The notes beneath the pieces are model-generated. The model saw only the letters and a list, made by a program, of their open reading frames with translations. It was not told the origin of the DNA and ran no database searches. A DNA stretch of 64,000 nt from Lachnospiraceae bacterium. Its GTDB lineage: Bacteria > Bacillota > Clostridia > Lachnospirales > Lachnospiraceae. Shown here piece by piece: positions 54,883 through 64,000 of this stretch; the first letter of the stretch is position 1; every line of letters starts with the position of its first letter. The stretch spans positions 1 to 64,000 of the forward strand of contig CABJBM010000025.1 of assembly GCA_902363835.1 (NCBI GenBank), in the 5' to 3' direction. Both the position numbers and the translations under genes were made by a program.

Positions 54883-55060
54883 ATAAAAGATTCTCCTTAT
54901 AGAAAGAATAGAAATGAAAGAATTATAAGATAAGCAGATTCATACAAAAACTGTCTGCCTAAAGAATTTTCGCCAGTGACAAAGGGAACGAACATGCCTG
55001 CCTATTCACTTGACAACTACTGCCATAAGGAGAGAAACACACAAAGCCTGTTTCCCTCAT

Positions 55061-57286
55061 TTATGACATCCTGCTGATTTCGCAGATCCGGTCCTTTAAA
55101 CCAGAATATCTCCTCTGTTCCATTTCATTATTCACCATTCCCTCAAAGACCTCCGGCATTCCCACCAGACAAACGCAGGATTTTGCACGGGTCACGGCGG
55201 TATAGATCAAGTTTCTGGTCATGAGCATCCTTGGACCGGAAAAAACAGGGATGACAACTGCCGGGTATTCACTTCCCTGGGATTTGTGAATGGTAATGGC
55301 ATAGGCAAGCTCCAACTCCTCCAGCTGTTTAAAGCTGTAGTCCACCATGCGCCCTTCGTCGAATTCCACCGTTACAAGCTCGGCAAAGGCATTGATCTCC
55401 CGGATAATCCCCATATCCCCATTATAGATACCGGTCCCCTTATCAACGGGGATCCCATACCCGTTGCGGACCTCCCACTCAATGTTGTAATTATTCTTGA
55501 TCTGCATGACCTTATCCCCTACCCGGTAGGTGACTCCGGCCGCTTCCTTTTCAGTTTTTCCTTCTCCAGGCGGATTTAAATATTCCTGTAAGATGGCATT
55601 GAGCCGTTCCACACCAATAGCCCCTTTTCTCATTGGCGTCATGATCTGGATATCATATGTTTTTGCATGGACATAACCGGGCAGCTTGTCCTGAACCAGA
55701 GTGATCATTGCATTAATAATGGCATTAGGATCCTCTCTTTTGATGAACAGAAAATCATTGCTCTTTTTTCCCAGGGGAACAGGCTCTCCCCTATTGATTC
55801 TATGGGCATTGACCACAATATCACTTTGGGTTGCCTGACGAAAGATCTTGGTCAGCATAACCACATTAAAGCTTCCGGAATCAATCATATCCCGAAGCAC
55901 GTTTCCAGGGCCAACGCTGGGAAGCTGGTTCACATCCCCTACAAGGATGAGCCTTGTCCCCGGATTGACCGCCTTTAAAAGAGACTGCATCAAATGGATA
56001 TCCACCATGGAGGTCTCATCAATGATCACAGCATCGGCATCCAGAGGATTTTCTTCATTTCTCTCAAAATGCATTCCCAGAGAACGTTCATCCCCCGGAA
56101 CTCCGGTCAGCTCTAAAAGCCGGTGAATGGTCCTGGCCACATATCCGGTGGCTTCTGTCATCCTCTTTGCCGCCCTGCCGGTGGGCGCCGCCAGAAGGAT
56201 CTCCATTTCCTCACTTTCAAAGAACCGGATGATGGTGTTGATGGTGGTCGTCTTACCGGTACCAGGACCTCCGGTGATGATGAGAAGCCCACTGTTAACC
56301 GCTTCCACCACTGCCAGGACCTGCTTTTCATCCAGTTCGATCTGTCCTTCCTTTTGAATCTTAAGAAGCTTGGCCCTGATCTCCTCCTCTGGCATCTGCC
56401 CCCTGATGTTTAAGTCGTGAAGCATCTTTGCCACATTCAGTTCCATGTAATAGTACTGGGAAGCGTAAACAATCCGCTTTCCTTCTGATTCCCGGATGAC
56501 AAGGCGTTTATCCAGCTGCATGTCCATCAAATGCTTATCTATAAAGGAAGGTTCTATTTTAAGAAGCTCTGAAGCCTGGGACAAAAGCTCTTCCTCCGGC
56601 AGATAGGTATGGCCGTTTGCCGTAGCCTGCAGCAGGGTGTACAACACCCCGCATTTAATTCGGAAATCCGAATCCGTAAAAATTCCTGCTTTTCTGGCAA
56701 TTTCATCTGCCATTTTAAATCCCACGCCAGGAATATCATCTGCCAGCTGGTAAGGATTTTCCTTTAGTACGCCGTAAAGCCTGGGCCCATATTCCTGGTA
56801 GATCTTTACCGCCAGATTCATGGAAATTCCATACTCCTGAAGGAACATCATGGCCTGACGCATTTCCCTTTTTTCCTCTACCTGCTGGGAAATGGACATG
56901 GCCATCTTTTCACTGACTCCTTTTACTTCGGAAAGCCGCTCCGGCTCTTCTTCCATGATTCGGAAGGTATCTGCTTTAAAACGGCGGACAATCCTGGCGG
57001 CCAAAGCGGCCCCGATCCCCTTGATGGCACCTGACCCCAGATACCGTTCCATGGCCGCAGTATCCTCCGGAGCCTTGATCTCATAGCTTTCTACGGTCAT
57101 CTGCTCTCCGTAAACCGGATGCTCGGTCATGGAGCCTACGGCTTCGATCATTTCCCCCTCATTTATGTAGTGGAAGCTTCCCACAAGGGTGTACTCATCC
57201 CCGGCATCTACAAGGCTTAAGACGGTGTAGCCGTTGTCTTCGTTCCTGTATTTAATTTTCTCTACAAATCCGCAGACTGTTGCCAT
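55061..57286 (-). CDS. recD2: RecD2-type ATP-dependent DNA helicase
   Basis: 5'-3' helicase of the RecD/TraA group without RecBC, acting in DNA repair. About 741 residues: N-terminal OB and helix-hairpin-helix region (YLGSGAIKGIGAALAARIV, GVGFKMADEIARKAG). Then helicase motifs: Walker A ITGGPGTGKTTTINTI (near residue 342), AAPTGRAAKRM, Walker B IDETSMVDIHLM, LVGDVNQLPSVGPGNVL and the late ITIHKSQGSEYPAV and TAVTRAKSCVCLVG. The ATG at 57286 follows AGGAGGAACC; the start at 57304 lies before that RBS. Confidence 0.94.
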   Translation of the reverse strand: MATVCGFVEKIKYRNEDNGYTVLSLVDAGDEYTLVGSFHYINEGEMIEAVGSMTEHPVYGEQMTVESYEIKAPEDTAAMERYLGSGAIKGIGAALAARIVRRFKADTFRIMEEEPERLSEVKGVSEKMAMSISQQVEEKREMRQAMMFLQEYGISMNLAVKIYQEYGPRLYGVLKENPYQLADDIPGVGFKMADEIARKAGIFTDSDFRIKCGVLYTLLQATANGHTYLPEEELLSQASELLKIEPSFIDKHLMDMQLDKRLVIRESEGKRIVYASQYYYMELNVAKMLHDLNIRGQMPEEEIRAKLLKIQKEGQIELDEKQVLAVVEAVNSGLLIITGGPGTGKTTTINTIIRFFESEEMEILLAAPTGRAAKRMTEATGYVARTIHRLLELTGVPGDERSLGMHFERNEENPLDADAVIIDETSMVDIHLMQSLLKAVNPGTRLILVGDVNQLPSVGPGNVLRDMIDSGSFNVVMLTKIFRQATQSDIVVNAHRINRGEPVPLGKKSNDFLFIKREDPNAIINAMITLVQDKLPGYVHAKTYDIQIMTPMRKGAIGVERLNAILQEYLNPPGEGKTEKEAAGVTYRVGDKVMQIKNNYNIEWEVRNGYGIPVDKGTGIYNGDMGIIREINAFAELVTVEFDEGRMVDYSFKQLEELELAYAITIHKSQGSEYPAVVIPVFSGPRMLMTRNLIYTAVTRAKSCVCLVGMPEVFEGMVNNEMEQRRYSGLKDRICEISRMS

Positions 57287-57529
57287 GGTTCCTCCTGTAA
57301 ACAATAAGAAATACGCTCTGCGGATTTCTTATTGTTTGTTATTACGGCAGTTACCGGATAAAGATGCAAGCCTCCTTACCTGGCCCTTACCTGGCCCTTA
57401 CACGCACAAATACAAGCAGACTGCCGCAAAACCAGCCCCACCGGAATCTTGCGATGCCGCCAGGGTCGTTCTAAAGCAGTCCTGCTAGCCATACACAGAA
57501 CTGATATTCTTATCAGATCTGTTTTCTGG

Positions 57530-58534
57530 TTAAAATTCTGTTTTTTTATCTCCGCCATGCATAAATTCAATGAATTTCCCTGTTCCAATGGCTACTGCTG
57601 TCAGCGGGTCCTCTGCGATCATGGTGGTGATTCCTGTCTTCTCTTCAATCAGAGCATCCAATCCGCTTAAGAGAGAACCGCCTCCGGTAAGCACGATCCC
57701 ACGGTCAAAAATGTCGGCCGCCAGTTCCGGTGGAGTGCGCTCCAGCACGTTGTGTACGGCGTCCACAATCTGCATGGCCGGTTCTTTTAATGCATCCAGA
57801 GTCTCGTCAGAAGTGACCACAATGGTCTTTGGCAGACCGGTAACCAGGTTACGTCCCCGAACCTCCATGGTCAGGACTTCGGGCCTTCTGTATGCCGCAC
57901 CGATGTTGATCTTGATTTCCTCAGCCGTTCTCTCACCGATCAGAAGGTTGTGCTTCTTACGCATATAACGGACAAGGGCTTCATCAAAATCATCTCCCGC
58001 TACTTTTATGGAGGTGCTTACTACTGTGCCCCCAAGGGAAATAACGGCAATATCAGAGGTTCCTCCTCCGATATCAACAATCATGTTTCCGCAGGCCTTT
58101 GCAATGTCGATCCCTGCGCCAATGGCTGCTGCCACCGGCTCCTCAATGATCGCCACCTCTCTGGCTCCTGCCTGGTAGGTTGCATCCTCTACCGCTTTTT
58201 TCTCTACTTCAGTGGCACCGCTGGGAATACAGACGCTGATCCTTGGCTTTCTCAGGGTCTTTTTTCCCACTGCCTTGTTAATAAAGTATTTAAGCATTTT
58301 TTCCGTTACGGTATAATCAGAAATAACGCCTTGACGAAGAGGTCTTACTGCCACAATGTTGCCCGGGGTTCTTCCGATCATCAGTCTGGCTTCCTCTCCA
58401 ATGGCTTTGATTTTATTAGTATCACGGTCAATGGCTACAACGGAAGGTTCCTTTAATACAACTCCCTTTCCTTTAATATAGACCAGTATGCTTGCTGTAC
58501 CTAAATCGATTCCAATATCATTGGACATCATCAT
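57530..58534 (-). CDS. mreB: Rod shape-determining protein MreB/Mbl
   Basis: Actin-like cytoskeletal ATPase guiding cell-wall synthesis. 334 residues: phosphate-1 loop DIGIDLGTASILVYIKGKG, RPLRQGVISDY, connect and phosphate-2 region MIVDIGGGTSDIAVISLGG, GDDFDEALVRYMRK, and adenosine motif GIVLTGGGSLLSGLDALI. It is alone, without mreC/mreD, so probably an Mbl- or MreB-like extra copy. GGAGGAAGCAAG precedes the ATG. Confidence 0.93.
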   Translation of the reverse strand: MMMSNDIGIDLGTASILVYIKGKGVVLKEPSVVAIDRDTNKIKAIGEEARLMIGRTPGNIVAVRPLRQGVISDYTVTEKMLKYFINKAVGKKTLRKPRISVCIPSGATEVEKKAVEDATYQAGAREVAIIEEPVAAAIGAGIDIAKACGNMIVDIGGGTSDIAVISLGGTVVSTSIKVAGDDFDEALVRYMRKKHNLLIGERTAEEIKINIGAAYRRPEVLTMEVRGRNLVTGLPKTIVVTSDETLDALKEPAMQIVDAVHNVLERTPPELAADIFDRGIVLTGGGSLLSGLDALIEEKTGITTMIAEDPLTAVAIGTGKFIEFMHGGDKKTEF

Positions 58535-58679
58535 CTTGCTTCCTCCTGTTCGCTGTATCCTGTTCCCAGGGTTTCCTTTATCTTCAAACTAAACGTCTAA
58601 TTCGTAAATGAAGTTACAGTTTCTATTTTATTATATACAATAACCCTGGGAATTCAAAGGCTTTTTTTAATTTTTATTA

Positions 58680-58940
58680 TGTTTATTTTTTTTTAATATG
58701 TGGTACACATTTTAGTCACAATTTCCTCGTATACTAATAATACGTTATCCGGAAGGATAACGGGCCTTTTGTTTCAAGTAACTTACTTGAAATCACAAAG
58801 CTTTTTCATACTCATACCGGACGGCGCGAGCCGTCCGGCCCCCCTAAAAGAACATTCTCTTATTTTATATACCTACCATTCCCAATCGCAATACTTAAAC
58901 TGGGGTCCGATTCCTTAAAGAATTCGGACTCCAGTTTTTT
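58680..58940 (+). other. Palindrome-rich intergenic segment, possible structured RNA
   Basis: Four hairpins stand in a row: CGTTATCC-GGAA-GGATAACG (58743-58762), a 21-base near-perfect palindrome (58772-58792, TTTCAAGTAA around a single C), CCGGACGGC-GCGA-GCCGTCCGG (58817-58838), and a terminator-like stem ending in six T (58897-58940). No protein-coding frame fits. A T-rich run precedes it and TATACT (58733-58738) could be a -10 box. It could be a small RNA gene or a dispersed palindromic repeat. Confidence 0.45.
58897..58940 (+). terminator. Terminator-like hairpin beside the ABC-F gene
   Basis: AAACTGG-x-GTCCGA (58897-58910) pairs with TCGGAC-x-CCAGTTT (58924-58937), then T to 58940. The T-run favours the plus strand, although the only nearby gene ends here on the minus strand. 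It may serve both. Confidence 0.65.
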
Positions 58941-58949
58941 ATGTCTTTA

Positions 58950-60506
58950 TCAGGATAATTTAAGGGCCCATTCCCTGCAGTCCATTACCCTGGTTGCAAT
59001 CCCTTCATAGAATTCCGGTTCGTGGCAGATTAAAAGAATGCTTCCCTTATATTCCTTTAAGGCTTTTTTCAGTTCTTCCTTTGCCTCCACATCCAGGTGG
59101 TTGGTAGGCTCGTCCAGAAGAAGGACATTGGTTTCCCGGTTAATGAGCTTGCATAATCTGACCTTTGCCTGCTCCCCGCCGCTGAGTACCCGGACCTGGC
59201 TCTCAATGTGCTTGGTGGTAAGACCGCATTTGGCAAGAGCCGACCGGACCTGGTACTGGGTATAGGAAGGGAACTCCTTCCAAATCTCTTCAATACAGGT
59301 GGTAGTATTTCCGGGAGCCATTTCCTGTTCAAAGTATCCGATGGAAAGATAATCTCCAAGCTCCACATTTCCCTCCAAGGATGGCACAAGTCCCAGGATG
59401 CTCTTTAGCAGTGTGGTTTTACCAATACCGTTTGCACCTACTAAAACCACCTTCTCTCCCCGCTCCATGGAAAGATTCAAGGGTTTTGACAAAGGCTCCT
59501 CATAGCCAATGACCATGTCCTTTGTTTCAAAGATGTATTTTCCGGCTGTACGGGCTTCCATAAAATGAAACTCCGGCTTTGGCTTATCCTTTGAAAGCTC
59601 AATAACCTCCATCTTATCCAGCTTCTTTTGCCTGGACATTGCCATGTTCCTGGTGGACACCCGGGCCTTGTTTCTGGCCACAAAATCCTCCAGCTCTGCA
59701 ATCTCCTGCTGCTGCCGCTTATAAGCCGCCTCCAATTGGGCACGTTTCACCGCATACACTTCCTGAAACTTTTCGTAGTCGCCCACATAACGGTCCAGGC
59801 TCTGATTTTCCATATGATAAATGATATTGACCACGCTGTTTAAGAAGGGGATATCGTGGGATATGAGGATAAATGCATTTTCATACTCCTGAAGGTATCG
59901 TTTCAGCCATTCAATATGCTGTACATCCAGATAATTTGTTGGCTCGTCAAGAAGCAGGATATCCGGCTTTTCCAGTAAAAGCTTTCCTAAGAGGATCTTG
60001 GTCCTCTGCCCTCCGCTCAGCTCTGTTACGTCCTTATCCAGGCCAATGTCGGTTAATCCCAGGGCCCTGGCCACTTCCTCCACCTTTGAATCAATAATAT
60101 AAAAATCATGAGCCATGAGAAGGTCCTGAATGGTTCCAAGCTCCTCCATCATGGAGGCCATGGTCTCCTCATCTGCTTCTCCCATTTTGTCACAGATTTC
60201 ATTCATCTGTTCTTCCATCTGAAACAGGAACGCAAAGGCGCTTTTTAATACGTCCCGGATGGTCATCCCTTTTTCCAGCACTGTATGCTGGTCCAGATAA
60301 CCTACACGGACCCGTTTTGCCCACTCCACCTTTCCTTCGTCCGGCTGCAATGTTCCGGTTATTATATTCATAAATGTGGATTTTCCTTCTCCATTGGCTC
60401 CGATCATGCCGATGTGCTCTCCTTTCAGGAGGCGGAAGGATACATCATGAAAGATAGCACGATCCCCAAATCCATGGGTCAGATGTTCTACGTTTAATAT
60501 GCTCAT
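58950..60506 (-). CDS. ABC-F family ATPase
   Basis: 518-residue protein with two ABC nucleotide-binding domains in one chain and no membrane segment: GANGEGKSTFMNIITG and ELSGGQRTKILLGKLLLEKP with LLLDEPTNYLD in the first, GANGIGKTTLLKSILG, LSGGEQAKVRLCKL and LLLDEPTNHLD in the second. The linker (about 240-320), rich in Lys and Arg, is the ribosome P-site-contacting type. ABC-F proteins act on translating ribosomes; some protect against ribosome antibiotics. This one looks like the housekeeping YbiT/Uup-like sort, but that is not certain. Confidence 0.92.
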   Translation of the reverse strand: MSILNVEHLTHGFGDRAIFHDVSFRLLKGEHIGMIGANGEGKSTFMNIITGTLQPDEGKVEWAKRVRVGYLDQHTVLEKGMTIRDVLKSAFAFLFQMEEQMNEICDKMGEADEETMASMMEELGTIQDLLMAHDFYIIDSKVEEVARALGLTDIGLDKDVTELSGGQRTKILLGKLLLEKPDILLLDEPTNYLDVQHIEWLKRYLQEYENAFILISHDIPFLNSVVNIIYHMENQSLDRYVGDYEKFQEVYAVKRAQLEAAYKRQQQEIAELEDFVARNKARVSTRNMAMSRQKKLDKMEVIELSKDKPKPEFHFMEARTAGKYIFETKDMVIGYEEPLSKPLNLSMERGEKVVLVGANGIGKTTLLKSILGLVPSLEGNVELGDYLSIGYFEQEMAPGNTTTCIEEIWKEFPSYTQYQVRSALAKCGLTTKHIESQVRVLSGGEQAKVRLCKLINRETNVLLLDEPTNHLDVEAKEELKKALKEYKGSILLICHEPEFYEGIATRVMDCREWALKLS

Positions 60507-60792
60507 TGAAAAACTCCTTTATTAATGCGGTTTAATTATCTCTTATCTTTTCAGTGATTCATGGCCTTTTGCCGGTTTTTCACCATTTCCAATACGAAAC
60601 ATCATAATTCTACATGACAGAAGCGATTAAGGCAAGCAAAAAGCTTATATTCATGGGCTCATTTTTCATTATACCTGACTTTCCGGCTTCTTTTCTGCTT
60701 TTGTTTCATCCCTTTTTCTGTTCCAGTTGCAAAAAATAACAAAACCGTTTATGATAAAGCCAACAGAAACATTTTGAAGAAAGGGTTATATT

Positions 60793-61680
60793 ATGTACTT
60801 GTATACTTGGTATCAATGGCTGCTGTTTTTTTTCATATACTGCTTTATCGGCTGGATCATCGAGTCCACCTACGTTTCAGTAAGGAGCTTCCATTTTGTA
60901 AACCGGGGGTTTCTAAGGCTTCCCCTTCTTCCTCTTTATGGAAGCGGGGCCATTATTATGCTGTGGCTGTCTCTCCCGGTCCAGGGAAACATATTCCTTG
61001 TATTTCTTTTTGGCATGGTGGGGGCCTCTGCCCTGGAATATGCCACAGGCTATTTCATGGAGCGTCTTTTTAAAATGAAATACTGGGACTACAGCAACAA
61101 TCCCTTTAATTTAAACGGATATGTCTGTCTTGGCACCTCCATTGCATGGGGCTTTCTCACCCTGCTGCTGACGGAAATCATTCACCGCCCTCTGGAATGG
61201 CTGGTCCTTCGCCTGGACGGGACAGTATGCATTGTCCTTGTGATCATCATCGGCATTCTTTTTACCGCCGATGCCGTACATTCCGTCAAAGAGGCCCTGG
61301 ACCTTGGCCGCATCCTGGAATCCATGACAAAATTAAAGTCAGAGTTGGAAGAGGTGCAGGTGCAGATCGCACTGTTAAAAGCTGAAACCGCCCAAAAGGT
61401 GTCTGACCTAACAACTGAAACCATTCAAAAAGCAGCCAGTTTAAAGGACGAAACCATGGTAAAAATCTCTTCCTTAAAAGCTGAAACTGCCACCGCTTTA
61501 AAAGAATCTGCTTTAGCAGAACGCCTGCAGTCCCTCACGGAAAACAGAGAAAAGCTGACCGGACGTCTGACCTTTTACCGAAAGGGCATCCTCCGCCGGA
61601 ACCCTACCGCTTCCTCCCGGCTGTTTGGAGAGGCTTTAAGGGAATTAAAGGAATACTCCAAAAAATATAAAAAATCATAA
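60793..61680 (+). CDS. CmpB-type putative ABC transporter permease with coiled-coil tail
   Basis: 295 residues. The N-terminal part, with four or five membrane segments (WLLFFFIYCFIGWIIEST, YGSGAIIMLWLSLPV, VCLGTSIAWGFLTLLL), matches the PF06541 'ABC transporter type IV' group, common in Lachnospiraceae and without a known function. The C-terminus is coiled coil, with four 11-residue repeats (about 193-236) that each read like LKAETAxxxSx, and a basic end (EYSKKYKKS). AAAGGG precedes the ATG. Confidence 0.8.
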   Translation: MYLYTWYQWLLFFFIYCFIGWIIESTYVSVRSFHFVNRGFLRLPLLPLYGSGAIIMLWLSLPVQGNIFLVFLFGMVGASALEYATGYFMERLFKMKYWDYSNNPFNLNGYVCLGTSIAWGFLTLLLTEIIHRPLEWLVLRLDGTVCIVLVIIIGILFTADAVHSVKEALDLGRILESMTKLKSELEEVQVQIALLKAETAQKVSDLTTETIQKAASLKDETMVKISSLKAETATALKESALAERLQSLTENREKLTGRLTFYRKGILRRNPTASSRLFGEALRELKEYSKKYKKS

Positions 61681-61695
61681 CAATAAATACAAAGA

Positions 61696-61727
61696 CGGAG
61701 CCTGGTCAAAAGCCAGGCTCCGCTTTT
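61696..61727. terminator. Bidirectional terminator
   Basis: CGGAGCCTGG (61696-61705) and its complement (61713-61722) around a 7-base loop, then CTTTTAT on plus. It separates the convergent membrane-protein and mutase genes. Confidence 0.85.
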
Positions 61728-61744
61728 ATATCTTAAAAATCCCT

Positions 61745-63487
61745 TTATATCATCTTATCCACCATAGCCATAACAGCCTCTCCCAGCTTTGCAGATTTCT
61801 CATCCGCATCCGCCATGGAAGCACCCTTAATGCCATAGTAAAATTTGATCTTCGGTTCTGTTCCGGAAGGTCTTACGCACAGCCATGCATCTTCCGTCAG
61901 ATCATAATACAGAACGTCAGACTGGGGCAGTCCTGTGGGTTTGATTTCCCCGGTGCTCATATACTTAACAGTGTCAAGCTTATAATCCCTGGCAGAAAGG
62001 ACTTTATATCCGCCAACTGACCTTGGAGTATCATTTCGCATGGTCTCCATGATCGCCCGGATCTTTTCCTGGCCTTCAATGCCTTTTAAGCCGATGGATT
62101 TTACTGCATCCTTATAATAGCCGTATTTCTCATACATGGCAGTCATGGCATCCCATAGGGTCATTCCTTTTGTCTTATAATAAGCTGCAGCCTCACACAA
62201 AGCCACCGTTGCAGAGATGGCATCTTTATCACGGGCATAAGTTCCGATCAGACAGCCATAGCTTTCTTCTAAGCCAAACATATAGGTTCCATGTCCGGTG
62301 GCCTCTTCCTTTAAAATCTGCTGGCCAATGTATTTAAAGCCGGTCAGGACCTCAATGAGCTCACAGCCATAAGCCCTGGCCACCGCATCCACCAGATTGG
62401 TGGTAACAATGGATTTGATTACCTGTCCATCTGCGGGGATCTCTCCTCTTTCCTTCTTCTGACTTAATACATACTCACACAGAAGAGAACCTGACATGTT
62501 GCCGGTCAATGGGATGTATTCTCCGGATTTCTCATCCTTTACATACACCCCAAGACGGTCAGCATCCGGGTCCGTTGCCAGAACCAGGTCCGCATCCTTT
62601 TCCCTTGCAAGGGCAAGGCCCAGTTCAAAGGCCTCTTCGGCCTCCGGGTTGGGATAGCTGACCGTTGGGAAGTCACCATCCGGCAGTTCCTGCTGAGGAA
62701 CCACATACACATGAGTAAATCCGATTTCTTTTAAGGCTCTTCTTGCGGGAAGATTGCCTGTACCATGGAGAGGAGTATAGACAATTTTAATATCATTCTG
62801 CATCTGGTCGATGGCATGCTGATTCACTACCTGGGCCTTTACATGGGCAATGTATTTGTCATCCAGAGCAGCTCCGATGATTTCATATTTGCCCGATTCC
62901 TTTGCGGCTTCCACAGTAGTGGTTTTAACCGTGGAAATATCCGTGATATTTAAAACCTCTGCTGTCACCCCTTTGTCATGAGGCGGAGTGAACTGGGCGC
63001 CATCCTCCCAGTATACCTTGTATCCGTTATATTCCGGAGGGTTATGGCTGGCCGTGATGTTAATGCCCGCGATACAGCCTAATTCCCTTACAGCAAAAGA
63101 AAGCTCCGGCGTAGGGCGCAGAGATTCGAATTTATATGCCTTGATTCCATTGGCAGCCAGCGTAAGCGCTGCTTCCTCTGCAAACTCCGGAGACATATGT
63201 CTGGAATCGTATGCAATAGCCACACCTTTATCGGCTCCGCCCTGGCTTATGATGTAATTTGCAAGCCCCTGGGTCGCTTTTCTAACTACATAAATATTCA
63301 TCCGGTTAATACCGGCGCCAATAATTCCCCTTAAGCCAGCGGTGCCAAATTCCAGGTCCTGATAGAAGCGCTCTTTAATCTCATTTTCATCATCTGCGAT
63401 CCTCCGGAGCTCTTCCTTTGTCGCCTCATCAAAATATGGATTTAAAAGCCATTCCTCATAAATACTCCTGTAATCTTTCATAAGCAT
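61745..63487 (-). CDS. pgcA: Phospho-sugar mutase (phosphoglucomutase)
   Basis: Interconverts glucose-6- and glucose-1-phosphate. 580 residues in four domains: GTAGLRGIIGAGINRMN, the phosphoserine loop NITASHNPPEYNGYKVYW (near residue 145), the metal site DPDADRLGVYVKD (near 305), sugar loop LEESYGCLIGT and the C-terminal RPSGTEPKIKFY phosphate site. AAAGGAG precedes two possible ATGs (63487 and 63481). Its glucose-1-phosphate would feed rfbA. Confidence 0.94.
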   Translation of the reverse strand: MLMKDYRSIYEEWLLNPYFDEATKEELRRIADDENEIKERFYQDLEFGTAGLRGIIGAGINRMNIYVVRKATQGLANYIISQGGADKGVAIAYDSRHMSPEFAEEAALTLAANGIKAYKFESLRPTPELSFAVRELGCIAGINITASHNPPEYNGYKVYWEDGAQFTPPHDKGVTAEVLNITDISTVKTTTVEAAKESGKYEIIGAALDDKYIAHVKAQVVNQHAIDQMQNDIKIVYTPLHGTGNLPARRALKEIGFTHVYVVPQQELPDGDFPTVSYPNPEAEEAFELGLALAREKDADLVLATDPDADRLGVYVKDEKSGEYIPLTGNMSGSLLCEYVLSQKKERGEIPADGQVIKSIVTTNLVDAVARAYGCELIEVLTGFKYIGQQILKEEATGHGTYMFGLEESYGCLIGTYARDKDAISATVALCEAAAYYKTKGMTLWDAMTAMYEKYGYYKDAVKSIGLKGIEGQEKIRAIMETMRNDTPRSVGGYKVLSARDYKLDTVKYMSTGEIKPTGLPQSDVLYYDLTEDAWLCVRPSGTEPKIKFYYGIKGASMADADEKSAKLGEAVMAMVDKMI

Positions 63488-63559
63488 AATACTCCTTTCT
63501 CTCCATTTCTGTTATGGCTATTATAAATCATAACAGGGTAAAAGAAAAGCGTATTTCCA

Positions 63560-64000
63560 TTATTTTATTCGTGACAGGAAAAGATTCCGCATGGGCTGCT
63601 GAATCTCCAAATCCTTAAGCTTTTCAATATTCCGTGCGGGAATCCAGGCCTTATTGGCGTTATAATAAAAGTTGATCTGCTTCCAGTATTTTTCAGGATA
63701 TAGAAACAAATAGTAAAGGCATATCCTGTCTGCATCCGAAAGAGAGAGAATCTTTGTATAGGTTTCCAGCATGGCCATACCCAGCTTTAAATTCCAGTCA
63801 TGCTTTTCCATGGCCTTTCTCATAAAGTGGTATAAATCCTCCATCTGCATTCCCTTGTGCATGCGGTTGAATTCCACAATGGCAACATCGTGAAAGCACA
63901 TGAGGATGTGGTGCTGGTTTAAGTCTCCGTGACACAGATATTCCTCACTGTCTCCCCGGTTTTCATAAAAGCCTGCCATCCCTTTACAGGCTTCCATGGC
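63560..64000 (-). CDS. CotS-family spore coat protein/kinase-like, C-terminal part (runs off window)
   Basis: Only the C-terminal 146 codons lie in the window; the frame is still open at the right edge. EEYLCHGDLNQHHILMC with the HGDxxxxN kinase-like motif, followed by IVEFNRMHKGMQMEDLYHFM, is the hallmark of the CotS/YutH group of aminoglycoside-phosphotransferase-fold proteins. In other members the Asp after IVEF would be the metal site; here it is IVEFNR. It points to a spore former. Confidence 0.75.
   Translation of the reverse strand, partial: AMEACKGMAGFYENRGDSEEYLCHGDLNQHHILMCFHDVAIVEFNRMHKGMQMEDLYHFMRKAMEKHDWNLKLGMAMLETYTKILSLSDADRICLYYLFLYPEKYWKQINFYYNANKAWIPARNIEKLKDLEIQQPMRNLFLSRIK

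Noticed and set aside
58680..58940. 6S RNA or a known riboswitch
   Set aside because: No closing stem pairing both ends and no recognisable aptamer core; left as unassigned structure.
58950..60506. ABC-F gene as an antibiotic resistance determinant
   Set aside because: Sequence alone does not place it with resistance ABC-F groups; linker and context look like a housekeeping type.

Overview
The window looks like a chromosomal stretch from an anaerobic, spore-forming, low-to-mid GC Firmicute, most likely a Lachnospiraceae (Clostridium cluster XIVa, Lacrimispora/Hungatella-like). This is inferred from the CotS-type spore coat gene at the right edge, AGGAGG-type ribosome binding sites, the CpsB/C/D capsule-control system, the IS21/ISL3/IS1182 relics and many LplB/LplC-type sugar importers. 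No rRNA, tRNA or CRISPR array was seen.

Region 1 (1-17.2 kb) is amino-sugar and carbohydrate catabolism. A leftward operon runs from a lipoprotein sugar-binding protein through an Idh/MocA oxidoreductase, two ABC permeases, two cytoplasmic GH20 hexosaminidases, NagB and NagA. It ends at an intrinsic terminator, just beyond which lies the 5' end of a group II intron. A membrane-bound AraC-type regulator sits upstream. A divergent rightward operon follows: TIM-barrel isomerase, an M20 amidohydrolase with an internal deletion, a nucleotide-sugar-type dehydrogenase and a DapA-family aldolase/lyase.

Region 2 (17.2-24.5 kb) holds an IS1182 transposase relic, a Vat-like acetyltransferase, an AraC regulator and the dTDP-rhamnose genes rfbA-rfbB-rfbD without rfbC. 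Next to these is a MerR regulator fused to a methyltransferase. Two near-identical MerR-type promoters with 19-bp spacers precede the fusion gene and rfbA.

Region 3 (24.5-30.2 kb) is the capsule-control block: CpsD tyrosine kinase, CpsC, CpsB phosphatase, an unassigned membrane protein, a cell-wall-binding-repeat protein and VanZ.

Region 4 (30.5-34.1 kb) is a graveyard of ISL3 and IS21 fragments. It truncates the 3' end of the next operon.

Region 5 (34-53.5 kb) is a visibly AT-richer surface polysaccharide locus. It carries a flippase, a polymerase, WecB, glycosyltransferases, a WbsX protein, two pyruvyltransferases, an SDR and, most unusually, two MenD-like thiamine-diphosphate enzymes. 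It begins with a decayed ugd/rfbD chimera. About 1.5 kb of noncoding DNA separates it from a divergent priming sugar transferase and an XRE regulator. A 31-bp repeat lies both in that noncoding DNA and at the XRE promoter.

Region 6 (53.6-64 kb) is housekeeping: GNAT acetyltransferase, ComFC, RecD2, MreB, a palindrome-rich intergenic segment, an ABC-F ATPase, a CmpB-like membrane protein, phosphoglucomutase and a partial CotS.
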